Source of the DNA: Rosenbergiella epipactidis
GTDB lineage: Bacteria; Pseudomonadota; Gammaproteobacteria; Enterobacterales; Enterobacteriaceae
Reading direction: 5' to 3'
DNA length: 64,000 bases
Assembly: GCF_018494055.1 (NCBI RefSeq)
Contig: NZ_JABBFQ010000001.1
Coordinates: 496,001-560,000 of the forward strand
Positions 38,501 through 45,403 of the stretch are shown in pieces; the first letter of the stretch is position 1, and every line of letters starts with the position of its first letter. Made by a program: the position numbers and the translations under genes. The notes under the pieces are model-generated. The model was given only the letters and a program-made list of their open reading frames with translations, was not told the DNA's origin and ran no database searches.

Positions 38501-39487
38501 GAAAGCGATGCGCAGATTCTGTCACAAGGCACCTTCGTTCGCCCGACCCTGATCGAGCTTAATTCAGCAGCCGATCTCACCCGTGAAATCTTTGGTCCGG
38601 TATTACATGTGGTGCGCTACAACAGTAAGCACCTCACTCGCCTACTGACTGAGATTAACCAATTAGGCTATGGACTGACCTTTGGTGTACACAGCCGCAT
38701 CGATGAAACCATCAGCTTGGCCACTGAACGAATGCATGCCGGTAACCTCTATGTTAACCGCAATATGGTCGGTGCCGTCGTCGGGGTTCAACCCTTTGGT
38801 GGTGAGGGATTATCCGGTACTGGGCCTAAGGCCGGTGGACCGCTCTACCTCACTCGTCTGCTATCGAGTGCGCCGAATAACGCCTCAAAAGTGACACTGT
38901 CACGATTACCGTTGCATTCTACTGCGGATCAGCCTTCCGATGTTGCCCCGGTAAGCGCCTTACAGTTGTGGGCTGAGCAGAACGAGCATAGCGTGCTTGC
39001 GCAGGCGTGTGAGATGTACCGCGATACTACGGTGTCGAATCGTATCGCGTTACTCCCGGGCCCAACAGGGGAACGTAATACCTATCAATTACTCCCGCGT
39101 GCCCGCGTGCTCTGTATCGCTAAACAGCCTTCAGATCGGCTGATTCAGTTAGCCGCCGTCACCGCTTGTGGCAGTCGCGCACTCTGGCCTGATGATGCCG
39201 AGCACCGTCAGCTACTCGCTACCCTGCCGGATGCAGTACGCAACTGTATCGATCTCTCGGCTAAAGCCATTAGCGACCGCTATGATGCCGTCATCTACCA
39301 CGGTGTGACTGATCAGCTCTCGGCGTTATGCCAACAAGTGGCTGAACGTTCAGGGCCAATCGCTATCGTTCAAGGCTATGACCAAGGCGAAACCAGTATT
39401 GCGCTGGAGCGATTCTTATTCGAACGCTCTGTCAGCGTCAATACGGCAGCAGCCGGAGGCAATGCAAGCTTAATGACGATTGGTTAA
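35543..39487 (+). CDS. putA: Trifunctional PutA: repressor, proline dehydrogenase and P5C dehydrogenase
   Basis: A 1314-residue protein. Residues 1-47 form a ribbon-helix-helix DNA-binding domain (TTMGVKLDDETRERLK). The FAD proline dehydrogenase barrel spans about 260-560 (GPGISIKLSALHPRY, then RLVKGAYWD). The aldehyde dehydrogenase part lies at about 650-1120, with SPWNFPLAIFTGQ, ETGGINAM and the catalytic Cys in SAGQRCSALRL. A C-terminal domain follows. It oxidises proline to glutamate at the membrane and represses putP and putA when not membrane-bound. Length and start match E. coli (1320). Gene and operators form an autoregulated unit. Confidence 0.98.
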   Translation: MAHTTMGVKLDDETRERLKRAAVKIDRTPHWLIKQAIFNLLAQVEAGETIYPTASASSTEPSAQDAADIATPYQPFLEFAEHVLPQSVKRSAVTAAWRRPEVDMVPMVLEQAKVSPEVAEKVHALALHLSEKLRNQKNQGGRSGLVQSLLQEFSLSSQEGVALMCLAEALLRIPDKPTRDALIRDKISHGDWSAHLGQSNSMFVNAATWGLLVTGKLVSTHNEVNMSRSLNRIIGKSGEPLIRKGIDMAMRLMGEQFVTGESIAEALANARKLEDKGFRYSYDMLGEAALTAEDAKAYLHSYQQAIHAIGKASNGRGIYEGPGISIKLSALHPRYQRAQYDRVMEELYPILKSLTLLAREYDIGINIDAEEADRLELSLDLLEKLCFEPALSGWNGIGFVIQAYQKRCPFVIDELIDLAARSQRRLMIRLVKGAYWDSEIKRAQVEGLEDYPVYTRKVYTDAAYIACARKLLAAPNLIYPQFATHNAHSLATIYQLAGNNYYPGQYEFQCLHGMGEPLYDQVVGKTADGKLNRPCRIYAPVGTHETLLAYLVRRLLENGANTSFVNRVADKSLSVEDLIVDPVATINTFTREEGQVGLPHPRIPLPRELYGSRANSSGLDMANEHRLASLSSALLTTASQSWVAKPVLGVESEHAAGQPVRNPSYLTDIVGEVINASEAQVDLALDASHEASAIWFATPSEERAAILKRAAMLMEGQLQTLMGLLVREAGKTYANAIAEVREAVDFLTYYADQVTQDFDNETHRPLGPIVCISPWNFPLAIFTGQVAAALAAGNTVLAKPAEQTPLIAYQAVSILLEAGIPQGVLQFLPGDGETVGARLVADKRTRGVMFTGSTAVATLLQRELAKRLDPQGRPIPLIAETGGINAMVVDSSALTEQVVVDIVASAFDSAGQRCSALRLLCLQEDIADHTLKMLRGAMAEYRVGNPELLTTDIGPVIDEEARDNIVNHIDDMRQRGFKVTQFSWHGESDAQILSQGTFVRPTLIELNSAADLTREIFGPVLHVVRYNSKHLTRLLTEINQLGYGLTFGVHSRIDETISLATERMHAGNLYVNRNMVGAVVGVQPFGGEGLSGTGPKAGGPLYLTRLLSSAPNNASKVTLSRLPLHSTADQPSDVAPVSALQLWAEQNEHSVLAQACEMYRDTTVSNRIALLPGPTGERNTYQLLPRARVLCIAKQPSDRLIQLAAVTACGSRALWPDDAEHRQLLATLPDAVRNCIDLSAKAISDRYDAVIYHGVTDQLSALCQQVAERSGPIAIVQGYDQGETSIALERFLFERSVSVNTAAAGGNASLMTIG

Positions 39488-39500
39488 TCGATAAAAACAC

Positions 39501-39526
39501 AGCAAGGCATGTCCCCATGCCTTGCT
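39501..39526. terminator. Bidirectional stem-loop between putA and fliA
   Basis: AGCAAGGCATG (39501-39511) and CATGCCTTGCT (39516-39526) form a perfect 11-bp stem with a TCCC loop. On the minus strand it is followed by a T-rich stretch, so it terminates fliA well; on the plus strand the T tract is poor. It touches the last base of the fliA stop codon. Confidence 0.85.
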
Positions 39527-40242
39527 TATCCCTTTAATCGACTACTGAGCCTTTTGATCGCTTGACTGTGAATTTGACTGACCCGAGACTCACCCACCCC
39601 CAACACTGCTCCAATCTCTTTGAGATTCAACTCATCTTGGTAATATAAACTGAGTACCTGTTGTTCTCGTTCAGGAAGCAGCCCGATCGCCGCAATAATT
39701 TGTTGACGCAGATCCTGGTCAACCAGAGCCTCGAGTGGATTTTGATCGTCGGTAGCGATGAATAAATGGTCTGCCGCATCGCTATGGTCCTCGTAGAGCG
39801 TATCTAATGAAAACAGTTGGCTATTATTTGTCTCCATCAGAATGGTGCGATACTCTTCTCGGCTAATATTTAAGGCAGAGACAATCTCTGCTTCTGTTGC
39901 ATGGCAGCCGCTTTGCTGCTCAATTTTGGCAATTGCCGCGGCAACATTTCGCGCGTCTCGGCGTACGCGACGTGGCGCCCAGTCCAGATTGCGTAATTCA
40001 TCAAGCATTGCGCCCCGAATACGCTGGGCTGCATAGGTGGTAAACGCAGTCCCTTGCTGAGCATCATAACGTGATATCGCATTCATCAATCCCATTGCCC
40101 CGGCTTGTATTAAATCATCAAGATCGACGCTGGCGGGCAAACGTACCTGCAGCCGCAATGCCTCGTGGCGAACTAACTGTAGGTAGCGTGGCCAATCAAT
40201 GGCTTCACTCTGCAATCCTTCCTGATTATATAGACACTCCAC
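39526..40242 (-). CDS. fliA: Flagellar sigma factor FliA (sigma-28)
   Basis: A 238-residue sigma factor with regions 2 (RLPASVDLDDLIQAGAMGL, YAAQRIRGAMLDELR), 3 and 4 (LPEREQQVLSLYYQDELNLKEIGAVLGVGESRVSQ). It directs RNA polymerase to class 3 flagellar promoters, such as those at 41354-41380 and 41410-41436. I chose GTG 40242: AGGAA lies 7 nt upstream and E. coli fliA also starts with GTG at this point; the ATG at 40272 has no RBS. No fliZ follows; the gene abuts the putA terminator. Confidence 0.96.
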   Translation of the reverse strand: MECLYNQEGLQSEAIDWPRYLQLVRHEALRLQVRLPASVDLDDLIQAGAMGLMNAISRYDAQQGTAFTTYAAQRIRGAMLDELRNLDWAPRRVRRDARNVAAAIAKIEQQSGCHATEAEIVSALNISREEYRTILMETNNSQLFSLDTLYEDHSDAADHLFIATDDQNPLEALVDQDLRQQIIAAIGLLPEREQQVLSLYYQDELNLKEIGAVLGVGESRVSQIHSQAIKRLSSRLKG

Positions 40243-40280
40243 TGTGCAGTTCCTATTTTTCCATTTATTCATACTGAATA

Positions 40281-40307
40281 TTATCGAGGCTAGGAATCAT
40301 TTCTTAT
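40281..40307 (-). promoter_or_regulatory. Possible sigma-28 promoter of fliA
   Basis: On the minus strand CTCGATAA (40288-40281) resembles the -10 element GCCGATAA (6 of 8). Eleven bases upstream is ATAAGAAA, only a weak match to TAAAGTTT. It would allow autoregulation of fliA, as in relatives. Confidence 0.35.
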
Positions 40308-40391
40308 CGCAGGAAAAAAACATGCTTTTACGATGAGCTTGAAGAGAAGATTTTCTTCCTGCAAAACGGCTTGAAATCGACCATAGAAACG

Positions 40392-40427
40392 AAAAACGGC
40401 CCGAGTCCGCTTAGGGAGTCGGGCCGT
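40392..40427 (-). terminator. Terminator of fliC
   Basis: On the minus strand ACGGCCCGA (40427-40419) pairs with TCGGGCCGT (40404-40396), followed by five T residues. The loop is 14 nt and may form an inner CC/GG pair. It starts 28 bp after the fliC stop. Confidence 0.92.
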
Positions 40428-40455
40428 CAATACCGCTAGGGTTATGCCGCCGTTA

Positions 40456-41292
40456 TTAGCCTTGTAACAGAGATAAAACGGTTTGTGGGACTTGGTTCGC
40501 TTTTGCCAGTACAGAGGTACCCGCTTGTTGCAGGATTTGCGCACGTGACATGCTTGAAACTTCTGTCGCATAGTCCGCATCTTGGATACGAGATTGTGAA
40601 GCGCTTAAGTTGTTAACTGTGGTGTTCAGGTTATTGATGGTTGACTCGAAACGGTTTTGAATCGCACCTAAGCTACTGCGCGCGGAGTCGACTGAAGCGA
40701 TACGCTTATCGATCTCTGCAAGAGAAGCATCGGTACTGCCAGCACCACCACCACCACTGACAGAGAAGGCGGCACCCAGTGCGGTGGATTTAAAACCATC
40801 ATCCGTCAATGAGATAGTGATCACGTTCGCTGCGGCGTCATCATTCGCACCTACTTGAATATTGATGCTTTGATCGCTGTCGAATAATTTGATGTTGTTA
40901 AAAGTCGTCGCGGTACCGATACGGGTAATTTCCGATAGACGGGCGTCGACCTCTGCTTGAATTGATTTCACGTCTTCGGCACTGTTGGTCCCATTTTTCG
41001 CTTGAACTGTCAGCTCACGAATACGCTGTAAGTTGGAGTTCATTTCGTTTAACGCACCCTCTGCGGTCTGCGCCAGTGAAATCCCATCCGTTGCATTACG
41101 CGAAGCCTGCGTTAACCCACGAATGTTAGACGACATACGGTTGGCAATTGCTGACCCTGCAGCATCATCTTTAGCACTATTAATACGCAGCCCAGAAGAG
41201 AGGCGCTCAATTGCCGTCCCCAACGCCGATTGTGATTTATTCAGGTTATTTTGAGTGGTTAGAGACATGATATTGGTATTAATAACAGCCAT
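40456..41292 (-). CDS. fliC: Flagellin FliC (short form)
   Basis: A 278-residue flagellin. The D0/D1 segments are well conserved: [20 protein letters not shown] at the start, [16 protein letters not shown], and the C-terminal [22 protein letters not shown]. Only about 40-60 residues lie between the two halves, including a Gly-rich SGGGGAGS, so outer domains D2/D3 are absent. The [17 protein letters not shown] helix carries the region recognised by TLR5 in other flagellins. The frame begins at a TTG two codons earlier, but AAGGAA precedes ATG 41292 by 6 nt. It is transcribed from the sigma-28 site at 41354-41380. Confidence 0.96.
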   Translation of the reverse strand: MAVINTNIMSLTTQNNLNKSQSALGTAIERLSSGLRINSAKDDAAGSAIANRMSSNIRGLTQASRNATDGISLAQTAEGALNEMNSNLQRIRELTVQAKNGTNSAEDVKSIQAEVDARLSEITRIGTATTFNNIKLFDSDQSINIQVGANDDAAANVITISLTDDGFKSTALGAAFSVSGGGGAGSTDASLAEIDKRIASVDSARSSLGAIQNRFESTINNLNTTVNNLSASQSRIQDADYATEVSSMSRAQILQQAGTSVLAKANQVPQTVLSLLQG

Positions 41293-41321
41293 ATTCAATT
41301 CCTTTGCTCTGAGTGAATGTT

Positions 41322-41342
41322 ACGTACTGCGTCTCAGTACGT
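41322..41342 (-). other. Hairpin in the fliC mRNA leader
   Basis: ACGTACTG (41322-41329) pairs with CAGTACGT (41335-41342) around a 5-nt loop. The inferred start site of the fliC transcript is a few bases upstream, near 41347, so the stem would be at the very 5' end of the mRNA, where it could protect against decay. Confidence 0.6.
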
Positions 41343-41353
41343 GGTCAAAGGGA

Positions 41354-41380
41354 TTATCGGCAGGTGCTGAATGAACTTTA
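41354..41380 (-). promoter_or_regulatory. Sigma-28 promoter of fliC
   Basis: On the minus strand TAAAGTTC (41380-41373), 11 bp, GCCGATAA (41361-41354). This differs from the consensus TAAAGTTT-N11-GCCGATAA in one base. FliA (39526-40242) is the expected sigma factor. Confidence 0.95.
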
Positions 41381-41409
41381 TCGATAGCGCAAAATTAACT
41401 GCTGCTGAC

Positions 41410-41436
41410 TAACTGTTTTCTCTATTTTGCCGATAA
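41410..41436 (+). promoter_or_regulatory. Sigma-28 promoter of fliDST
   Basis: TAACTGTT (41410-41417), 11 bp, GCCGATAA (41429-41436). The -10 is perfect and the -35 has most consensus bases. It drives the operon starting at 41470, divergent from fliC. Confidence 0.88.
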
Positions 41437-41469
41437 AGATTTTACAATTTAGTAGATAGAGAGGACACC

Positions 41470-42900
41470 ATGGCGGTTATTAATAGTTTAGATATCGGAA
41501 ACAGTACGCTCAATCTCGACTCAATGTATGCTGAGTTAGAAACCTATGAATCACAAAGTCTAACTCCCATCACCCAACAGGCCACCACCGTTCAAAGCCA
41601 AATTTCGGCCTTTGGCCAACTACGCAGTGCATTGGAATCGTTACAAAAGGCGACGACGGCGCTTAACTCGACCTCAGCATTGAATTCAACCAGTATCATC
41701 AGCACCAACCAGTCGTTTACTGCAACCAGTAACAGTGATGCAAGCGTCGGCAGTTACCAAGTCAATGTGAAACAGCTTGCTACCGCGCAGACGTTGCTTT
41801 CGCACGCCATCAGTAGTAACAACCAGCCTCTCGGCACGGCAGGTGCGCAAGGTCGTACCTTAACCTTACAAACCGGCGAGGGTCAGCCTGTAACCATAGC
41901 GTTAGACGACGCTGATACCAGTCTTAATGGTATCGTCAATGCCATCAATAAGAGTGGCGCTGGCGTTGTGGCAACCAGTATTAAGTCGAATGATGGGGAA
42001 TATTATCTCTCTCTCTCCTCGAAAGAGACGGGGGCAAATAATACGCTGAGTGTCTCAGTCAATGGCGATGATCAGTTGCAAGCACTGATAGGTTACTCAG
42101 GAAGTGATTCGGCGACGGGTATGCAACAAACTACGGCAGGGCAAGATGCCGTCTTAGTCGTCAACGGTATCGAAGTACAAAGTGCGTCAAATACCGTCAC
42201 CGATGCGCCTTATGGTGTGACCTTAAACCTCAAAGCGGTTTCTAACGGCGAAGAACGTTTGGAAATTGCCAATAATACCGCTGACGCCGTAAAGAATATC
42301 AAAGCCTGGGTGACTGCCTACAATACTGTGCAATCGGTTATCACCAACATCACCAAATACACTGGCGGGAGTACCTTGTCGAGCGATACCAGTTCGAATG
42401 GTCCGTTAATGGGTAACGGTACAGTGCGTGATATTCAAAATCAGTTGCGCTCAGTGCTAAACACCACGCAATCGGGTGCCTTAACCATTATGGCTGAGTT
42501 GGGGATCACCCAAAATACCACTAAAGCGGCAGATGGCAGCATTGGTACCATAAATATTGATGAGACCAAGCTTTCGTCTGCATTAACCTCAACGCCTCAG
42601 GCGGTTTACCAGTTCTTTTTGGGCGATGGGAAAACCACAGGCTTTAGTACCCTAGCCAACAACGCTCTCGATAATATTTTAAGTGACAACTATTCATCTA
42701 AAGGCACGCTGACAACCGCAGTCAATGCGTTAAATGACTCTTACGATAAATTAGAGGTTCGTTATGATCAGCAGCAAGCACGCATCGATGCCACCATGGC
42801 GCGTTACAAGTCTCAGTTCGTCCAGTTAAAAAAGACTATCGCGCAGATGAATACCACCAAAGATTATCTGACGGCACAATTCTCCACATCGGACGATTAA
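41470..42900 (+). CDS. fliD: Flagellar filament cap protein FliD (HAP2)
   Basis: A 476-residue protein. It has an N-terminal coiled coil (YAELETYESQSLTPITQQATTVQSQISAFG), a variable Ser/Thr-rich centre, and a C-terminal coiled coil (QQARIDATMARYKSQFVQLKKTIAQMN). It caps the growing filament and guides flagellin folding outside the cell; FliT is its export chaperone. GAGAGGA precedes the ATG. First gene of fliDST. Confidence 0.96.
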   Translation: MAVINSLDIGNSTLNLDSMYAELETYESQSLTPITQQATTVQSQISAFGQLRSALESLQKATTALNSTSALNSTSIISTNQSFTATSNSDASVGSYQVNVKQLATAQTLLSHAISSNNQPLGTAGAQGRTLTLQTGEGQPVTIALDDADTSLNGIVNAINKSGAGVVATSIKSNDGEYYLSLSSKETGANNTLSVSVNGDDQLQALIGYSGSDSATGMQQTTAGQDAVLVVNGIEVQSASNTVTDAPYGVTLNLKAVSNGEERLEIANNTADAVKNIKAWVTAYNTVQSVITNITKYTGGSTLSSDTSSNGPLMGNGTVRDIQNQLRSVLNTTQSGALTIMAELGITQNTTKAADGSIGTINIDETKLSSALTSTPQAVYQFFLGDGKTTGFSTLANNALDNILSDNYSSKGTLTTAVNALNDSYDKLEVRYDQQQARIDATMARYKSQFVQLKKTIAQMNTTKDYLTAQFSTSDD

Positions 42901-42910
42901 GGTTATCGCT

Positions 42911-43303
42911 ATGAATAAACGTCAACTCGCGAATGTGTATGCTCAAGTGGGGCTGGAAAGTTCGGTGTTAAGCGCCAGCCAACATCAATTGACGACCCTG
43001 TTATTTGACGGCGCCTTGAATGCCTTAGGGCGCGCAGCCATTTCGATGGCGCACCAGGACATCATCAATAAGGGCAACATGATCGCGAAAGCCGTCGCGA
43101 TTATCGATACTGGCCTGATACAGGCCATTGAACCTCATGCTGAGGATCCTCTCGCCGGACAGCTTTTGTCACTGTTTCATTATGTTGTACAGCAATTGAT
43201 GCTGGCGAATCTGCATAATGATCGCCAAAAACTCGACCACTGCCGTGAATTACTGCAGACCATTGCTACGGCATGGCAAACGTCACTTAGCCAAGAGGGA
43301 TAA
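42911..43303 (+). CDS. fliS: Flagellin export chaperone FliS
   Basis: A 130-residue four-helix protein with the FliS features YAQVGLESSVLSASQHQLTTLLFDGAL and INKGNMIAKAVAIIDTGL. It binds the flagellin C-terminus in the cytoplasm, prevents early assembly and hands it to FlhA. It lies 10 bp after fliD and 5 bp before fliT. Confidence 0.96.
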   Translation: MNKRQLANVYAQVGLESSVLSASQHQLTTLLFDGALNALGRAAISMAHQDIINKGNMIAKAVAIIDTGLIQAIEPHAEDPLAGQLLSLFHYVVQQLMLANLHNDRQKLDHCRELLQTIATAWQTSLSQEG

Positions 43304-43308
43304 TCATC

Positions 43309-43587
43309 ATGGCGTTACTTCCAGAGGTACAACAAAGCCTCGATTTACTCGATAAAATTCAGCAGGCGCTTGAGATAAAAGATTTCACCGCCTTACTTCC
43401 CATGGCAGAGGCGTATTCACACGCTGTGCGGCATTTAGAGGACATGGATAATCAAGCAATGATTCAGCGGCTATTGGCTGCTCAGGAGGGTGTGGAAACC
43501 TCTCTCTATCAATTACAGAGAGAGGTTAACGCGCAAATTGAACAGGTGACGCAAGATAAAATCAATCATGCCTATCATGCGGGTTAA
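43309..43587 (+). CDS. fliT: FliD chaperone and regulator FliT
   Basis: A 92-residue helical protein with position and pattern of FliT; E. coli FliT has 121 residues, so about 30 are missing, mostly at the C-terminal end. FliT escorts FliD and in Salmonella also inhibits FlhDC; its regulatory helix 4 is in the C-terminal part, which may be reduced here. Last gene of the fliDST unit. Confidence 0.85.
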   Translation: MALLPEVQQSLDLLDKIQQALEIKDFTALLPMAEAYSHAVRHLEDMDNQAMIQRLLAAQEGVETSLYQLQREVNAQIEQVTQDKINHAYHAG

Positions 43588-43605
43588 CCCCGCCTGACAC
43601 GCTAA

Positions 43606-44046
43606 TTATTGACCGTCAATCTCGATATTTTGAATGGTCTCTGCTTGAGGTTGGGCCTTTGCTTCGGCAAGGGCTTTTTGGCATGCTTCGCTAGGTGAAG
43701 AGACCTTAGTCAGGGTGAGTCGATCGTAATGCAGCATACCGTTCTCACGGGTTAACGGCATGATACGAACTTGATGGTTGACGTTAACCCATTGATCATC
43801 AATGCGGCTCAACTTCCCTGGCTTAGCAATCACGCGTTGCCATTGACGACAGTCTAAGGTGTTCCCCGCCGGGTCAATAATTAAATAGCCGACGGCATCT
43901 TTACTGACTAATCCGGATTGTGGGCCTGATGTCCGCCATACCCCTTCCAGTGATTGTGGCGCTGGGGTTTTGACGATAGTTTGATAATTAGTAATCGGAC
44001 TGCAACCCGCAAGCACGAAAAGTGACAGTAATAATCGAGTTTTCAT
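43606..44046 (-). CDS. yedD: YedD-like lipoprotein
   Basis: A 146-residue protein with a lipobox (LFVLAGC, lipidated Cys at residue 15) after a short signal peptide. The mature part has LEGVWRTSGPQSGLVSKDAVGYLIIDPAGNTLDCRQW, which aligns with E. coli YedD. In E. coli yedD also follows the fliDST region. A structural or envelope-stress role is not established. It converges on fliT. Confidence 0.88.
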   Translation of the reverse strand: MKTRLLLSLFVLAGCSPITNYQTIVKTPAPQSLEGVWRTSGPQSGLVSKDAVGYLIIDPAGNTLDCRQWQRVIAKPGKLSRIDDQWVNVNHQVRIMPLTRENGMLHYDRLTLTKVSSPSEACQKALAEAKAQPQAETIQNIEIDGQ

Positions 44047-44186
44047 ATGGCATCCCTACAGATTTTTTCTGGCGCTAAGGTATAATGTTTCGCTAGCACA
44101 ATGCAAGCTAGCTAATGACTTCCCCTGACATCTTTGCCTGAAACGGGTATAATTAATTCAGATTCTTACAAAAGCTAGGCCCTTCG

Positions 44187-44510
44187 ATGAAAACCCCAGA
44201 ACAGTACTACGCCCAAGCGCGCGATATTTTTTTCTCAGCCCACCCAGACTTTCAAGTGGCACTTGATGAAGTGACTGAAAAAGATGCTCGCGATAATGGC
44301 ATGACGGTAGAACAACTGCGTACTCTTCATGCTGAGCGTATCTACGCCGCGTTTATACGTCAAAAACAATTAGACGGTATTATCTTCTCCATTCAACTAG
44401 TCGAAACGGATAATGCCGTCGCCGCGCAAGCGATTGAGAGTTACCTGCGTAGCCACGCTGAGGCACTGGGAATGACATGGGAAGAATTCTGCGAAAAAAA
44501 CCATCTCTAG
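44187..44510 (+). CDS. Conserved hypothetical protein, 107 residues
   Basis: A small soluble protein starting KTPEQYYAQARDIFFSAHP. It is mostly helical and acidic, with no signal peptide or membrane segment. It resembles a small family of uncharacterised enterobacterial and pseudomonad proteins (possibly DUF6388), but I cannot confirm this by eye. The gene has its own terminator shared with leuE. Function unknown. Confidence 0.75.
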   Translation: MKTPEQYYAQARDIFFSAHPDFQVALDEVTEKDARDNGMTVEQLRTLHAERIYAAFIRQKQLDGIIFSIQLVETDNAVAAQAIESYLRSHAEALGMTWEEFCEKNHL

Positions 44511-44512
44511 CC

Positions 44513-44543
44513 AAAAAAGCTCACGTTAACGTGAGCTTTTTTT
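44513..44543. terminator. Bidirectional terminator between the 107-residue ORF and leuE
   Basis: GCTCACG (44519-44525) and CGTGAGC (44530-44536) form the stem with a TTAA loop. Runs of A before and T after make it a good terminator on both strands. Confidence 0.95.
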
Positions 44544-44549
44544 CGGGCG

Positions 44550-45188
44550 CTACTGCATCGTGGCTAAACGAGCGGCAAATCCAAGAAACAACAGACCTAT
44601 CATTGAATTTCCAACCTTAGCAAGACGCTGGCGTGAGCCAATCGCGCGAGTCAGCGACGAGCCACTAAAAATAAGCACGCTGAGATAACAGAAGCTCGCA
44701 ATTTCTAATACTGTCGCCAGAATAAAGAAGGCGATGCCCGGATGCGCACTCTGTACGTCAATAAACTGTACGAAGAACGACACGTAAAATAAGATCGCTT
44801 TTGGATTGGTTAGGCTTAACACCAAAGCACGTTTAAACACCGCACCCCGCACTTTTTTACTCGGCGCTACCGCGCTCTGTTGACGCTGGCTAAACGTGGT
44901 GTAAAGCATCTTAAGCCCCAACCAAAGCAGATAACCTGCACCAAGGTAACGCACCACATTAAATAGTACCGGCGTAGTGTTGATTAAGGTAGCAACCCCT
45001 GTGTAAGCCAAAAACATTAATACCGCGTCGCCAATAAACACTGCCGCCGCCGCTTGGTAACCGCTCTTTACCCCGCCACTCATACTATTTTTCAAAACAA
45101 AAAGCGTATTAGGACCCGGTATCAAGACTAAAAATATAGCTCCTGCCACATAGGTCCAGAAATTCAGCACACCATACTCTACAAACAC
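44550..45188 (-). CDS. leuE: Leucine efflux protein LeuE (LysE/RhtB family)
   Basis: A 212-residue inner-membrane exporter with about six helices. [32 protein letters not shown] is the RhtB-family start, and [21 protein letters not shown] aligns with E. coli LeuE. It exports leucine and related amino acids. It is transcribed alone, divergent from ggt. Confidence 0.9.
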   Translation of the reverse strand: MFVEYGVLNFWTYVAGAIFLVLIPGPNTLFVLKNSMSGGVKSGYQAAAAVFIGDAVLMFLAYTGVATLINTTPVLFNVVRYLGAGYLLWLGLKMLYTTFSQRQQSAVAPSKKVRGAVFKRALVLSLTNPKAILFYVSFFVQFIDVQSAHPGIAFFILATVLEIASFCYLSVLIFSGSSLTRAIGSRQRLAKVGNSMIGLLFLGFAARLATMQ

Positions 45189-45403
45189 GATAAACCTCGC
45201 TCAATACACGCTTAACGTGTCAAAAAATAGCGAATAAAAGGGAGCTAATGATAAAGATTGCCGAGCCACAACGCCAGCCAAGGTGAGGTTTTTTTGTGCG
45301 CTATCACAGATATTGTTTTTTACTTATGATATCCCATTGAATTGCTTGAGTTTTTTTCTTATCCGTTTATGGTAGAAGAAAATAATTCAAAAGGTTAGGT
45401 TTA

